The notes under the pieces: model-generated
Told to the model about the DNA's origin: nothing
The model's input: the letters and a program-made list of their open reading frames with translations, nothing else
Database searches by the model: none
Made by a program: the position numbers and the translations under genes
Shown here: positions 18,447-27,130 of the stretch, one piece after another
How the letters are laid out: each line of letters opens with the position of its first letter
Position numbering within the stretch: position 1 is the stretch's first letter
NCBI GenBank assembly: GCA_946413245.1
Contig: CAMKJS010000017.1
Span: forward strand, 1 to 47,482
Source of the DNA: an uncultured Clostridia bacterium
GTDB taxonomy: Bacteria; Bacillota; Clostridia; Christensenellales; Aristaeellaceae
Direction: 5' to 3'
Length of the DNA: 47,482 bases

Positions 18447-19342
18447 ATCCGAACATGAAACGGCTGCGCAGAAGCATGATGTTCCTCAACTGCCAGAAGC
18501 CCGGCCTCATCAAGGACCCTTACGTTTACGCGCCTGACTCCATCATGCTGGATCTGGAGGACGCCGTGGCCGAGCGGGAAAAGGACGCGGCCCGGTATTC
18601 CCTGTATCATGCCCTGCAGGAAATCGACTACCGCGGGGTGGAACGCGTGGTGCGGATCAACGGGCTGGACACCGATCTGTGGATCGAGGACATCCGCTGC
18701 TCCGTGGCGGGCGGCTGCGACGCGATCCGCATTCCGAAAACGGAAACCGCGGAGGACGTGCAGAAGGTGGAAGCGGCAGTCATCGCCGCCGAAAAGGAAT
18801 TCGGCGCGGAAGAAGGCCGCACCCTGATTATGGCCGCCCTGGAATCGGCCAAGGGCGTGATGCACGCCTATGAGATCTGCCAGGCCAGCCCCCGGCTGTT
18901 CGGCATCGCCCTGTCCGGCGGCGACTATACCAAAGACCTGCAGACCACGATCTCCGGTACGGGCGTGGAGCTGATGGGCGCTCGGCAGCATATGATTATC
19001 GCGGCCCGCGCCACCGGTGTGCAATGCTTCGATACCGTGTACACCAACCTGAACGATATGGAAGGTTTCCGCAGGGATGTGGAAACCATTCACACCATGG
19101 GCTTTGACGGAAAGTCCATCATCAATCCCCGCCAGATTCCCATTGTGCACGAAATCTATACGCCGAAACCCAAGGACATCATCTTCGCGGAAAAGGTGGT
19201 GCGGGAAATCGACACCAAGAAGGCCCAGGGCATCGGCGTGTTCACGGTGGACGGCAAGATGATCGATATCGCATTCTACGACGGAGCCAAGCGCACCCTG
19301 GCATTGGCCAAGGCCAGCGGCGTATATAAGGGGGAACTGTAA
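18443..19342 (+). CDS. citE: Citrate lyase beta subunit (citryl-ACP lyase)
   Basis: This 299-residue protein starts at ATG 18443, overlapping the citD stop, with GGGAGG 9 bases upstream. It has the HpcH/HpaI aldolase fold with CitE signatures RRSMMFLNCQKPGL, DSIMLDLEDAV (Mg2+ site), VVRINGLDT, ESAKGVMHAYEI and the C-terminal SIINPRQIPIVHEIY. It cleaves citryl-ACP to oxaloacetate and acetyl-ACP. Length and motifs agree with the lyase-complex subunit rather than the stand-alone citramalyl-CoA lyase paralogues, and the citD/citF neighbours confirm it. Confidence 0.95.
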   Translation: MNPNMKRLRRSMMFLNCQKPGLIKDPYVYAPDSIMLDLEDAVAEREKDAARYSLYHALQEIDYRGVERVVRINGLDTDLWIEDIRCSVAGGCDAIRIPKTETAEDVQKVEAAVIAAEKEFGAEEGRTLIMAALESAKGVMHAYEICQASPRLFGIALSGGDYTKDLQTTISGTGVELMGARQHMIIAARATGVQCFDTVYTNLNDMEGFRRDVETIHTMGFDGKSIINPRQIPIVHEIYTPKPKDIIFAEKVVREIDTKKAQGIGVFTVDGKMIDIAFYDGAKRTLALAKASGVYKGEL

Positions 19343-19343
19343 G

Positions 19344-20897
19344 ATGATCAACGCAGTCGGTCGGGAAATTCCCGATGAAATCCTCAAGGCGACAGGCAAG
19401 GAGCCATTCCAGGGGAACAATTACAAAAACGGCGTGCCTTTCCGCCGCCAGGGCCCGATTATCCGCCCGGTGATGGAGAATACCCATAACAAGCTGGTGA
19501 AGGATATCCACGAAGCCCTGGTAAAATGCAAAGCCCATAACGGCATGACGATCAGCTTCCACCATCATTTCCGGGAGGGCGACCTGATCGTCAACATGGT
19601 CATGGAAGAAATCCATAAAATGGGCATCAAAAACATCACCCTGGCGGCCACCTCGCTGGGGAAGGCCCATGATCCGCTGGTGCCCATGATCGAGGACGGA
19701 ACCATTACCCGGATCGAAGCCTCCGGCGTGCGCGGAAAGATCGGCCAGGCCATCTCCGACGGCAAGCTGAAGGGCCTCGCCATCATGCGCTCCCACGGCG
19801 GGCGCGTTCGCTCCCTGGTAACCGGAGAAACGAAGGTGGACATCGCCTTTATAGGCGCGCCGACGTCCGACGACTACGGCAACCTGCGCGGTATCGGCGG
19901 CAAAACCAACTGCGGCGTGCTGAGCTACTCCCACGTGGACGGCGACTGCGCCGAGTATGTGGTGGCCATCACGGACTGCCTGGTGCCTTTCCCGAACTTC
20001 CCCGCTCACATCTCCATGACCAAGGTGGACTACGTGTGCGTGGTGGACGCCATCGGCATTCCCGAAAAGATCGCCACCGGCGCGGCCAAGCCCACCACCG
20101 ACCAGCGGAAGCTGATGATGGCGGAATACTGCACCCAGGTCGTGGTGAATACGCCCTACTTCAAGGAGGGCTTCTCCTATCAGACCGGCGTGGGCGGCGC
20201 TTCCATCGCCTCCACCATCTCCCTGACCAAGATCATGGAGGAACGGGGAATCAAGATGGGCTTCGGCGTGGGCGGCCTGACCAAACCCATGTGCGACCTG
20301 CTGGACCGCGGCATGGTGCGCGTGCTGATGGACACCCAGGCCTTCGACCTGGACGCCGTCAGCAACGTCATCAACCCGGCCCACCACCGCATCACCGCCG
20401 GCGCGTACGCCAACCCCTTCAATAAAGGCGCCTTCGTGAACAAGCTGGACTACGTGATCCTGGCTTCTCTGGAAGTGGACGTGCATTTCAACTGCAACGT
20501 GGTGGTCGGCTCCGACGGCGTGATCACCGGCGCGCAGGGCGGCCATCCCGACACAGCCCAAGGCGCGAAGTGCACCATCGTGATCTGCCCGCTGCTTCAG
20601 GGCCGTATTCCGGCCATCTGCTCCGAGGTGACCACGGTCACCACGCCCGGCGAATCCGTGGACGTCGTGGTGACGGATTACGGCGTGGCCGTAAACCCCA
20701 ACCGCCACGACCTGCTGGAATGCCTGCAGAAGGCGGACTGCGTGCCGCTGAAGACCATCGAGGAGCTGCGGGATATCGCATATGCCATCGTGGGCGAACC
20801 GGAGCCGGTCCAGTTCGAGGACCGCATCGTGGGCATCATCGAAGCGCGGGACGGCACCATTATGGACGTGGTGCGCCAGGTGAAGCATTACGGCTGA
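19344..20897 (+). CDS. citF: Citrate lyase alpha subunit (acetyl-ACP:citrate ACP-transferase)
   Basis: This 517-residue protein is the normal length for CitF, a CoA-transferase-like subunit that exchanges acetyl for citryl on the acyl carrier. The N-terminal NAVGREIPDEI and the motifs GMTISFHHHFREGDLIVN, SHGGRVRSLVTGE and GGHPDTAQGAKCTIV are typical of the family. ATG 19344 starts one base after the citE stop, with AGGGGG upstream. It is followed by a clear terminator-like hairpin before citXG, so the accessory genes downstream should be expressed less than the structural subunits. Confidence 0.95.
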   Translation: MINAVGREIPDEILKATGKEPFQGNNYKNGVPFRRQGPIIRPVMENTHNKLVKDIHEALVKCKAHNGMTISFHHHFREGDLIVNMVMEEIHKMGIKNITLAATSLGKAHDPLVPMIEDGTITRIEASGVRGKIGQAISDGKLKGLAIMRSHGGRVRSLVTGETKVDIAFIGAPTSDDYGNLRGIGGKTNCGVLSYSHVDGDCAEYVVAITDCLVPFPNFPAHISMTKVDYVCVVDAIGIPEKIATGAAKPTTDQRKLMMAEYCTQVVVNTPYFKEGFSYQTGVGGASIASTISLTKIMEERGIKMGFGVGGLTKPMCDLLDRGMVRVLMDTQAFDLDAVSNVINPAHHRITAGAYANPFNKGAFVNKLDYVILASLEVDVHFNCNVVVGSDGVITGAQGGHPDTAQGAKCTIVICPLLQGRIPAICSEVTTVTTPGESVDVVVTDYGVAVNPNRHDLLECLQKADCVPLKTIEELRDIAYAIVGEPEPVQFEDRIVGIIEARDGTIMDVVRQVKHYG

Positions 20898-20923
20898 TCC
20901 GCTCGCACCGGTACACATCATCC

Positions 20924-20954
20924 GGGGATACCGGCGTACGGTATCCCCTTTTTT
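20924..20954 (+). terminator. Rho-independent terminator (leaky) between citF and citXG
   Basis: 9-bp arms GGGGATACC (20924-20932) and GGTATCCCC (20940-20948), a 7-base loop, then six T. The citXG ribosome binding site starts right after, so read-through is required for the maturation genes. Confidence 0.85.
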
Positions 20955-20968
20955 CAGGAGGGGACAGG

Positions 20969-22315
20969 ATGCCGCAGACGGTGACGTTGGAACAGGTTCT
21001 GGAAGCCCGGGAACGCCGGGCCCTTCGCCAGCAGGCGCTGCTTGCCCGGTACCGGCTGCCCCTCGTGTCCTTCTCCATGAACATCGCCGGGCCGGTGAAA
21101 AACACACAGCTGATCCGGCGCGGGTTCCGGCTGGGCAGGCGGACGCTGCTGGAACATCTCCGCCTGTCCGGAATCCATGCGGTTCAGGAAGAACAGACGG
21201 ACACGGTGACGGGCTGCGAAACCCTGCTCGTGACGGACGGAGAACCTGAACAGATCAAGAAGATCGCATGCTCCATCGAAGACAACGCTCCGCTGGGGCG
21301 GCTGTACGACATGGACGTGATCGGAACGGACGGCGCGAAGCTGGAGCGGCCGGAGCCGCGCCGCTGCCTGATTTGCGGCCAGCCGGCCCGGGCGTGCGCC
21401 AGGAGTCGCACCCATTCCGTGGAGGAGCTTCAGGATGCCACGCGGACGCTGCTGAAGGCGGCGCTGGAAAAGGAAGACGCCATTACTGCCGCGCGCCTCG
21501 CCGTTCAGGCTCTGCTGTATGAGGTATGCGTCACGCCCAAGCCGGGCCTGGTGGACCGGGAGAACAACGGCAGCCACCGTGATATGGACATTTACACGTT
21601 CATGGCCAGCGCTTCCTCCCTGTGGCCCTATTTCGCGGACTGCACGCAAACCGGCAGGCAGACCGCGGACCGGCCCGCGCCGGAAACCCTGGCGGCGCTG
21701 CGTCCGCTCGGCGTCCGGGCGGAGTGCGGAATGCTCCGGGCCACCGGTGGCGTGAACACCCATAAAGGCGCCGTTTATTCCATGGGGCTGCTGTGTGGAG
21801 CGCTGGGACGGCTGGAGCGGGAGAAATGGGCGAACCCGGCAGCCGTATTATCCGAAATATCCGCCATGGCGCAGGGCTCCGTGGAGAGGGAACTGGGCGG
21901 CGTCACCCAGGAATCCGCCCGGACCGCTGGGCAGTGGCTGTACGCGCTGTACGGGATCGCCGGCGTCCGCGGGGAAGCGGAGAAGGGTTTTCCTTCGGTG
22001 ACGGTTTACGGCCTGCCGGTGCTGGAGGAAGGCCTCGCGCAGGGGAAAACCGCCGACGAAGCCGGCGCCGCCGCGCTGCTGACCATGCTGATCCATACCA
22101 CGGACACCAATATGGCGGCCCGCGGCGGGATCGCCCGCGGGCAGGAGGCGGCGGCCCGGGTCAGTACTGTGCTGGAGGATTCCCCGTATCCACCGAAGGA
22201 AGCCGTGGAAGAACTGGACAGGGAGTTCATTGCGGACAACCTCTCCCCGGGGGGGAGCGCCGATCTGCTGTCCCTTTGCTGGATGCTGCATTTTCTGAAG
22301 GAGGAGCCGATATGA
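20969..22315 (+). CDS. citXG: Citrate lyase prosthetic-group enzymes, CitX-CitG fusion
   Basis: This 448-residue fusion has an N-terminal CitX domain (about 1-170; RYRLPLVSFSMNIAGPVKNT and LIRRGF are CitX signatures) and a C-terminal CitG domain (about 180-448; TPKPGLVDRENNGSHRDMD, ATGGVNTHKGAVYS, HTTDTNMAARGG). CitG makes triphosphoribosyl-dephospho-CoA from dephospho-CoA and ATP; CitX transfers the phosphoribosyl-dephospho-CoA to the Ser of apo-CitD. Such fusions are known in several bacteria. ATG 20969 was chosen for its AGGAGGGG site; longer in-frame starts lie inside citF. It overlaps citC by four bases. Confidence 0.92.
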   Translation: MPQTVTLEQVLEARERRALRQQALLARYRLPLVSFSMNIAGPVKNTQLIRRGFRLGRRTLLEHLRLSGIHAVQEEQTDTVTGCETLLVTDGEPEQIKKIACSIEDNAPLGRLYDMDVIGTDGAKLERPEPRRCLICGQPARACARSRTHSVEELQDATRTLLKAALEKEDAITAARLAVQALLYEVCVTPKPGLVDRENNGSHRDMDIYTFMASASSLWPYFADCTQTGRQTADRPAPETLAALRPLGVRAECGMLRATGGVNTHKGAVYSMGLLCGALGRLEREKWANPAAVLSEISAMAQGSVERELGGVTQESARTAGQWLYALYGIAGVRGEAEKGFPSVTVYGLPVLEEGLAQGKTADEAGAAALLTMLIHTTDTNMAARGGIARGQEAAARVSTVLEDSPYPPKEAVEELDREFIADNLSPGGSADLLSLCWMLHFLKEEPI

Positions 22316-23355
22316 GCGATTCCTGGATCGGACAGATTTATCCGGGCGATACCCGCGGCATGGCCATGGTGGACGCGCTCCTGGAAAAGGAGGGGATCCG
22401 CCGGGACGGGAACCTGGACTATACCTGCGCCATGTTTGACGAAAACGGACAGGCAATCGCCACGGGAAGCTGCTTCGGCAATACCCTGCGTTGTTTCGCC
22501 GTCAGCGGAGCGCACCAGGGCGAAGGGCTCCTGAACCAGGTGATCACCCATCTGATCGACTGGCAGGCAGGGCGGGGACAGTTTCACCTGTTCCTCTATA
22601 CAAAAGCCGGAACCGCGCCGTTTTTCGCTGACCTGGGATTTCATGAAATCGCGCGGGTGGACGGGAAGCTGGTGTTCATGGAGAACCGGCGGAACGGCTT
22701 CCCGGGGTATCTGAAGCAGCTTGAAGCGACCCGGCGGGACGGCGTTTCCGCCGCCGTCGTCATGAACGCCAATCCCTTTACCCTGGGCCATCAGGCGCTG
22801 GCGGAGCAGGCGTCGGCTTCCTGCGATACGCTGCACCTGTTCATCGTCTCCGAGGACAGGAGCTTCTTCCCTTTTTCCGTGCGCAGGAAGCTGGTTGAGC
22901 TGGGCACGGCGCACCTGCCTAACGTCGTTCTGCACGACTGCGGGCCGTATATCATTTCCTCCGCCACCTTCCCGAGCTATTTTCTGAAGGATGAAACGGA
23001 CGTGATCGAGGGGCAGGCGCGGCTGGACGTGGAGGTGTTCAAACGGATCGCCGCCGTGCTGAACGTCAGAGCCCGCTGGGCGGGGGAAGAGCCCACGAGC
23101 CGGGTTACAGGCCTGTACAACCGGGTTATGGCGGAGGAGCTGCCCAAAGCCGGAATCCGGTTCGTGGAAATACCCCGCGTTCAGACCTCGGGAACCGTGA
23201 TCAGCGCCAGCACTGTCCGGGCCTGCCTGCGAGACGGCGATTTCACGGAGCTGAAAAAAATGGTTCCGCCTTCCACGCTGGCGTATCTCACCGGTGCGGA
23301 AGCGGAACCTGTTCTGAAAAAACTGCGCCAGGCTGAAAACGTGGTTCATTACTGA
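22312..23355 (+). CDS. citC: [Citrate (pro-3S)-lyase] ligase
   Basis: This 347-residue enzyme acetylates the citrate lyase prosthetic group with acetate and ATP, activating the lyase. An N-terminal GNAT-like domain (about 1-130) is followed by a nucleotidyltransferase domain with MNANPFTLGHQALAEQA near residues 147-163 (the T/HxGH adenylylation motif) and the C-terminal ISASTVRACL motif. ATG 22312 overlaps the citXG stop and has a GGAGGAG site. citC commonly begins cit operons; here it is last. A GC-rich inverted repeat (23364-23384) follows. Confidence 0.93.
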   Translation: MSDSWIGQIYPGDTRGMAMVDALLEKEGIRRDGNLDYTCAMFDENGQAIATGSCFGNTLRCFAVSGAHQGEGLLNQVITHLIDWQAGRGQFHLFLYTKAGTAPFFADLGFHEIARVDGKLVFMENRRNGFPGYLKQLEATRRDGVSAAVVMNANPFTLGHQALAEQASASCDTLHLFIVSEDRSFFPFSVRRKLVELGTAHLPNVVLHDCGPYIISSATFPSYFLKDETDVIEGQARLDVEVFKRIAAVLNVRARWAGEEPTSRVTGLYNRVMAEELPKAGIRFVEIPRVQTSGTVISASTVRACLRDGDFTELKKMVPPSTLAYLTGAEAEPVLKKLRQAENVVHY

Positions 23356-23363
23356 CCTGGTTT

Positions 23364-23384
23364 CCGCCCGAAAACACCGGGCGG
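23364..23384. terminator. Inverted repeat between convergent citC and glycerate kinase genes
   Basis: 7-bp arms CCGCCCG (23364-23370) and CGGGCGG (23378-23384) with loop AAAACAC lie in the 35-bp gap between convergent stops. There is no T-tract on either side, so its strength as a terminator is uncertain. Confidence 0.5.
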
Positions 23385-23390
23385 GATTCA

Positions 23391-24533
23391 TCATTTCAGG
23401 CTCATGCCGATCCGGACGGCGCGCAGCAGCCGTTCCGCGGCAAATTCATACAGGGCCGGGGTGTCCGCCATAGCCTTTTCCAGGGTCATGGGGCCGGACA
23501 CCGTAGACTGGATCGTGCTTTCGCACAGATCGAACAGGTCTTCCGCGCCGTCTCCGATGCCTCCGACGATGGCGACGGCCGGAATTCCCCGGGCGGCGCA
23601 GCGCTTCGCCACGCCGACGGGAACCTTGCCGAAGCGGATGCTCTGCCCGTCAATCCGGCCCTCGCCGGTGACGGCCAGGGACACGCCATCCAGCTTCTGC
23701 TCAAAGTGAACGGCATCCAGCACGGCGTCGATCCCGCTCTTCAATGCGGCGCCCAGCACGCCGCCCAGCACCGCTCCCAGACCACCGGCCGCGCCGGCGC
23801 CGGGGAACCCAGCGATATCTCTGCCGCAGGCGGCACGGACGACTTCGGCGTAATGCGCCATCCCGGTTTCGAGCTCGTCCCGGATGGCGCCGACCGCGCC
23901 TTTCTGGGACCCGTAAATGAAAGTGGCGCCGTTTTCCCCCAGCAGGGGATTGGTCACGTCGCAGATTACGGTGATTTCGGTTTCCTTCAGCGCCGGCAGC
24001 AGCCCGCTGAAGTCTGCCTTCGCCACCCGGATCATTTCTCCGCCGACAGGCCGGACCTCCTTGCCGGCATCGTCCGTAAAGCAGGCGCCTAAGGCGGTCA
24101 GCATGCCCATGCCGCCGTCGTTAGTGGCGCTGCCGCCGATGCCGATCAGGATCCGGCGGACACCTTTTTCCAGGGCGGCGGCGATCATTTCGCCGGTGCC
24201 GAGGCTGGTGGTGTTCCGGGGATCCCGCTTTTCCGCAGGCACGTAGGGAAGGCCGCTGGCCTGGGCCATTTCCATCACGGCAGCGCCGTCCGCCAGCAGG
24301 CCCCATTCCGCCGTTTCCGGCTCGAACAGAGGGCCGGTGACGGAAGCTTGAATCCGTTCGCCGCCCATGGCGCGCAGCAGGGCGTCCACGGTACCCTCTC
24401 CGCCGTCCGCCACGGGAACGGACACGGTTTCCGTTCCGGGAAAAATCCGGGCGGTTACCCGTTCCAGAATATCGCAGATTTCAGGAGCGGACAGGGATCC
24501 CTTAAAAGAATCTGGGGCAAAGATGAATTTCAT
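23391..24533 (-). CDS. Glycerate kinase (GarK/GlxK family)
   Basis: This 380-residue protein matches the glycerate kinase 1 family: the N-terminal MKFIFAPDSFKGSLSA, the VADGGEGTVDAL motif, IGIGGSATNDGGMGMLTALG, and GRIDGQSIRFGKVP. It phosphorylates D-glycerate with ATP, probably to 2-phosphoglycerate. The start at 24533 was chosen over an ATG six codons upstream because an AGGAG site sits 7 bases before it and it gives the family-typical N-terminus. It is divergent from a 2-hydroxyacid dehydrogenase, which may act in the same glycerate/hydroxypyruvate branch (inference). Confidence 0.93.
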   Translation of the reverse strand: MKFIFAPDSFKGSLSAPEICDILERVTARIFPGTETVSVPVADGGEGTVDALLRAMGGERIQASVTGPLFEPETAEWGLLADGAAVMEMAQASGLPYVPAEKRDPRNTTSLGTGEMIAAALEKGVRRILIGIGGSATNDGGMGMLTALGACFTDDAGKEVRPVGGEMIRVAKADFSGLLPALKETEITVICDVTNPLLGENGATFIYGSQKGAVGAIRDELETGMAHYAEVVRAACGRDIAGFPGAGAAGGLGAVLGGVLGAALKSGIDAVLDAVHFEQKLDGVSLAVTGEGRIDGQSIRFGKVPVGVAKRCAARGIPAVAIVGGIGDGAEDLFDLCESTIQSTVSGPMTLEKAMADTPALYEFAAERLLRAVRIGMSLK

Positions 24534-24651
24534 ACTTTTTCTCCTGCACATCCGTTAATAACAGTACCGGTTTCCATACTGAACACAATTCTCCGGAAAT
24601 GACCGGAATTCCTTCGAAAACAGGTACAGAAACAATGATTTCGGAGACCGG

Positions 24652-24681
24652 TTGAAACGGATCGATTCGATTTGCTATAAT
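24652..24681 (+). promoter_or_regulatory. Strong promoter (extended -10) for the dehydrogenase-sirtuin cluster
   Basis: TTGAAA (24652-24657) and TATAAT (24676-24681) are separated by 18 bases, with an extended -10 TG at 24673-24674. The leader to the start at 24756 is about 68 bases. Confidence 0.8.
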
Positions 24682-24755
24682 GCATCTGCGGATTTCAGCA
24701 GCTGAGCACAGCCGTTCAGTAATACTGCATGGAGCATAAGAAAAAGGGGACGAAA

Positions 24756-25715
24756 ATGAGCAGAAAAATGATCATTGTCCTTCCGCTGGTGGAGGAACAT
24801 AACCGGAAAAGGATCGAAACCGCAGCCGCGATCCGGGGTTTCACGGTATCCTGTTTCGCGGACGAGCAGGAAGCGCTTCCTCATCTGGCGGAGGCGGAGG
24901 TGATTCTGGGCCAGTCCGCCGCGCTGGCGGAAAACGCGCCGCGGCTGCGCTGGCTGTGTACCCCTTCGGCGGGGGTCAATCAATTCACTCCGGGCTGTTT
25001 CGCGAATCCGGAGGCGGTACTGACCAATTCCTCCGGGGCGTACGGTGTGACCATCGCCGAGCATGTGGTCATGGTTACGCTGGAGATGCTGCGCCGCCAG
25101 CCTGAATACGGCGAAATCGTCCGCCGCCGGGAATGGCGCCGGGATCTGCCGGTGCGGTCTATCCGGGACAGCCGGATTACCCTGATGGGCACCGGGGATA
25201 TCGGGCAGGAAACCGCGATACGGCTGCGGGCGTTCAGCCCTGCCTGTCTCACGGGGGTGAACCGCGGCAGCCGGAATCCCGGGAACCTGTTTGACCGGAT
25301 CGTTCCGCAGGAACAGCTGGACGCTGTTCTTCCTGAAACAGAGATCCTGGTGATCTCGCTGCCCGGCACGGCGGAAACCTTCCATATGCTGGACGCCCGC
25401 CGGCTGGCGATGCTGCCGGATGGGGCCCTCATCGTCAATGTTGGCAGGGGAACGGTGATCGACCAGAAGGCGCTGGAAGCGGAGCTGCGGGCATGGCGCC
25501 TGCAGGCTGCTCTGGACGTGTTCGAACAGGAACCGCTGCCTGCGGAGGATTCGCTGTGGGACTGCCCCAATCTGCTGATCGCTCCCCATGTGGCGGGCAA
25601 CATGACGCTGCCCTATACGAGGAACCGGATTGTGGAACTGTTTCTGGAGGATTTTGAGAACTACTGCGAGGGAAAACCGCTGGTCCGGCAGGTGGATCTG
25701 AAGCGGGGATACTGA
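24756..25715 (+). CDS. D-isomer-specific 2-hydroxyacid dehydrogenase
   Basis: This 319-residue NAD(P)-dependent dehydrogenase has the Rossmann motif LMGTGDIGQETAIRL near residues 143-157, the NVGRGTVIDQKALE segment, and the catalytic-His region APHVAGNM. Length is normal for the family. ATG 24756 has an AAAGGGGA site upstream; an in-frame ATG nine codons earlier (24729) lacks one. It could reduce hydroxypyruvate, glyoxylate or another 2-oxoacid to the D-hydroxyacid; the divergent glycerate kinase makes hydroxypyruvate reductase a reasonable guess. The next gene starts 22 bases downstream. Confidence 0.9.
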   Translation: MSRKMIIVLPLVEEHNRKRIETAAAIRGFTVSCFADEQEALPHLAEAEVILGQSAALAENAPRLRWLCTPSAGVNQFTPGCFANPEAVLTNSSGAYGVTIAEHVVMVTLEMLRRQPEYGEIVRRREWRRDLPVRSIRDSRITLMGTGDIGQETAIRLRAFSPACLTGVNRGSRNPGNLFDRIVPQEQLDAVLPETEILVISLPGTAETFHMLDARRLAMLPDGALIVNVGRGTVIDQKALEAELRAWRLQAALDVFEQEPLPAEDSLWDCPNLLIAPHVAGNMTLPYTRNRIVELFLEDFENYCEGKPLVRQVDLKRGY

Positions 25716-25737
25716 GCATAAAGAAGAGGGAAAAAGG

Positions 25738-26263
25738 ATGAATATAACAGAAACACAGACCGTCGAAACCGCCAGCCTGACGCCGCGGCGGTTCCCGGCG
25801 ACAGCCCGGTTTGCCCGGGGGGAATCTGGACCGTGTCAACGAACAGCGGAAACAGGCCAACAATCTGCACGTAGCCGGGGAACCCGAAGTGTTCAAGCCG
25901 GGTTTCCGCGACGGGCCGGGGGATTGTATCCGGGCGATTTGGAGCGATCCGCATAAGGAGATTGTGGTTGCGGAGCTGCAGGGCAGCGTCTGCGGCTTTG
26001 CCGTGCTGAACCATATCGTGAAGCCGGAGAACCCGTTTATGCATGAGCGGTATTATCCGGACATCGACGAATTCGGCGTGGACGGGAACCGCCGGCGGCA
26101 GGGCGCCGCCAGCGCGATGATCCGCTTTATCCGGGACTATGCAAAGGAGAAGGGCTATAAACGACTGGAGCCGAACATGTGGGAGCTCAACCGCGGCGCG
26201 CTGGCGTTCTACGAAGCCGCGGGGTTTACCACCTGCCGGAGATACATGGAGATGCATCTGTGA
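25738..26263 (+). pseudogene. GNAT-family acetyltransferase, probably frameshifted near the N-terminus
   Basis: From about base 25820 one frame encodes a good GNAT domain: NLDRVNEQRKQANNLHV, EIVVAELQGSVCGFAVL, the acetyl-CoA loop GVDGNRRRQGAAS and ALAFYEAAGFTTCRRYME, ending at 26263. The only ATG with a proper site (25738, after AAGAGGGAAAAAGG) is in a different frame, whose product after MNIT has no family resemblance and stops at 25956. The domain frame is closed by TGA at 25778 and its first possible start is TTG 25811 without a Shine-Dalgarno, which would remove the first beta strand. Either an indel between 25750 and 25820 broke the gene, or a 150-residue protein starts at TTG 25811. Confidence 0.65.
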
Positions 26264-27051
26264 AAGACGATATCAAAAAGAACCCGGATGTGACGGAAAA
26301 GGTCAACCGGCTCCGGGAACTGATCGACCGGTCCAAACGAATCGTTTTTTTCGGAGGCGCGGGGGTATCCACCGCCAGCGGAATTCCGGACTTCCGGTCC
26401 GCGTCCGGCCTGTTCGCGGGGGAAGAAGACGGTCTGTCCCCGGAAATGATGTTGAGCAGCAGTTTCTTCTGGCTGCATCCGGAACGGTTCTTCGACTTTT
26501 ACCGGAAGCACATGCTGTATCCGGAGGCGGCGCCGAACGCCGCGCACCGGTATCTGTATACGCTGGAAAAGCAGGACAAACTTCGGGGCATCGTAACCCA
26601 GAATATCGACGGACTGCATAAAAAGGCCGGGAACATCCGCGTTTACGAGCTTCACGGAAGCGTGTACGAGAATTACTGCATGGAATGCAACGCGCCTTAT
26701 CCGATGGAAACGATCCTGCATTCCGACGGGATTCCCCGGTGCGAATGCGGGGGCGTGATCCGGCCAAACATCGTGCTGTACGGCGAACCGCTGGAAAAAT
26801 ACGTCTGCATCGGCGCCAGACGGGAAATCACAAACGCGGATCTGCTGATTGTCGCGGGAACATCCCTGGCGGTCGAACCGGCGGCGTCGTTCACAGAGGA
26901 TTTCCGCGGCCGGAACCTGGTGATTATCAATCAGGAGCCTACCCCCGCGGACGGCCGGGCATCCCTGGTGATCCGCGGAGATGTGGCCGTCGTTTTTTCC
27001 GCCCTGGACGCGGGAACTGCCGCAGATGCCGCGGAGGGCTGTCAATCTTGA
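26260..27051 (+). CDS. Sir2-family NAD-dependent protein deacylase (sirtuin)
   Basis: This 263-residue sirtuin removes acyl groups from protein lysines using NAD+. Motifs in order: NAD-binding FFGGAGVSTASGIPDFRS near residues 28-45, TQNIDGLH near 115-122, the catalytic His in ELHGSV, the Zn-binding cysteines as CMEC and then CEC, and GTSLAVEPAA. The second Zn pair is C-x-C rather than the textbook C-x2-C. The start is GTG 26260, overlapping the GNAT stop as GTGA, with GGAGA upstream. Cotranscription with an acetyltransferase gene suggests an acetylation/deacetylation pair, although the acetyltransferase may be broken. Confidence 0.9.
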   Translation: MKDDIKKNPDVTEKVNRLRELIDRSKRIVFFGGAGVSTASGIPDFRSASGLFAGEEDGLSPEMMLSSSFFWLHPERFFDFYRKHMLYPEAAPNAAHRYLYTLEKQDKLRGIVTQNIDGLHKKAGNIRVYELHGSVYENYCMECNAPYPMETILHSDGIPRCECGGVIRPNIVLYGEPLEKYVCIGARREITNADLLIVAGTSLAVEPAASFTEDFRGRNLVIINQEPTPADGRASLVIRGDVAVVFSALDAGTAADAAEGCQS

Positions 27052-27130
27052 CAAACAGAGCGAAAATGCATAGAATCGAAAAGCAGGAACCGATGGATTT
27101 TCACAAATATGACCGGCAGAGGGAAAACAC

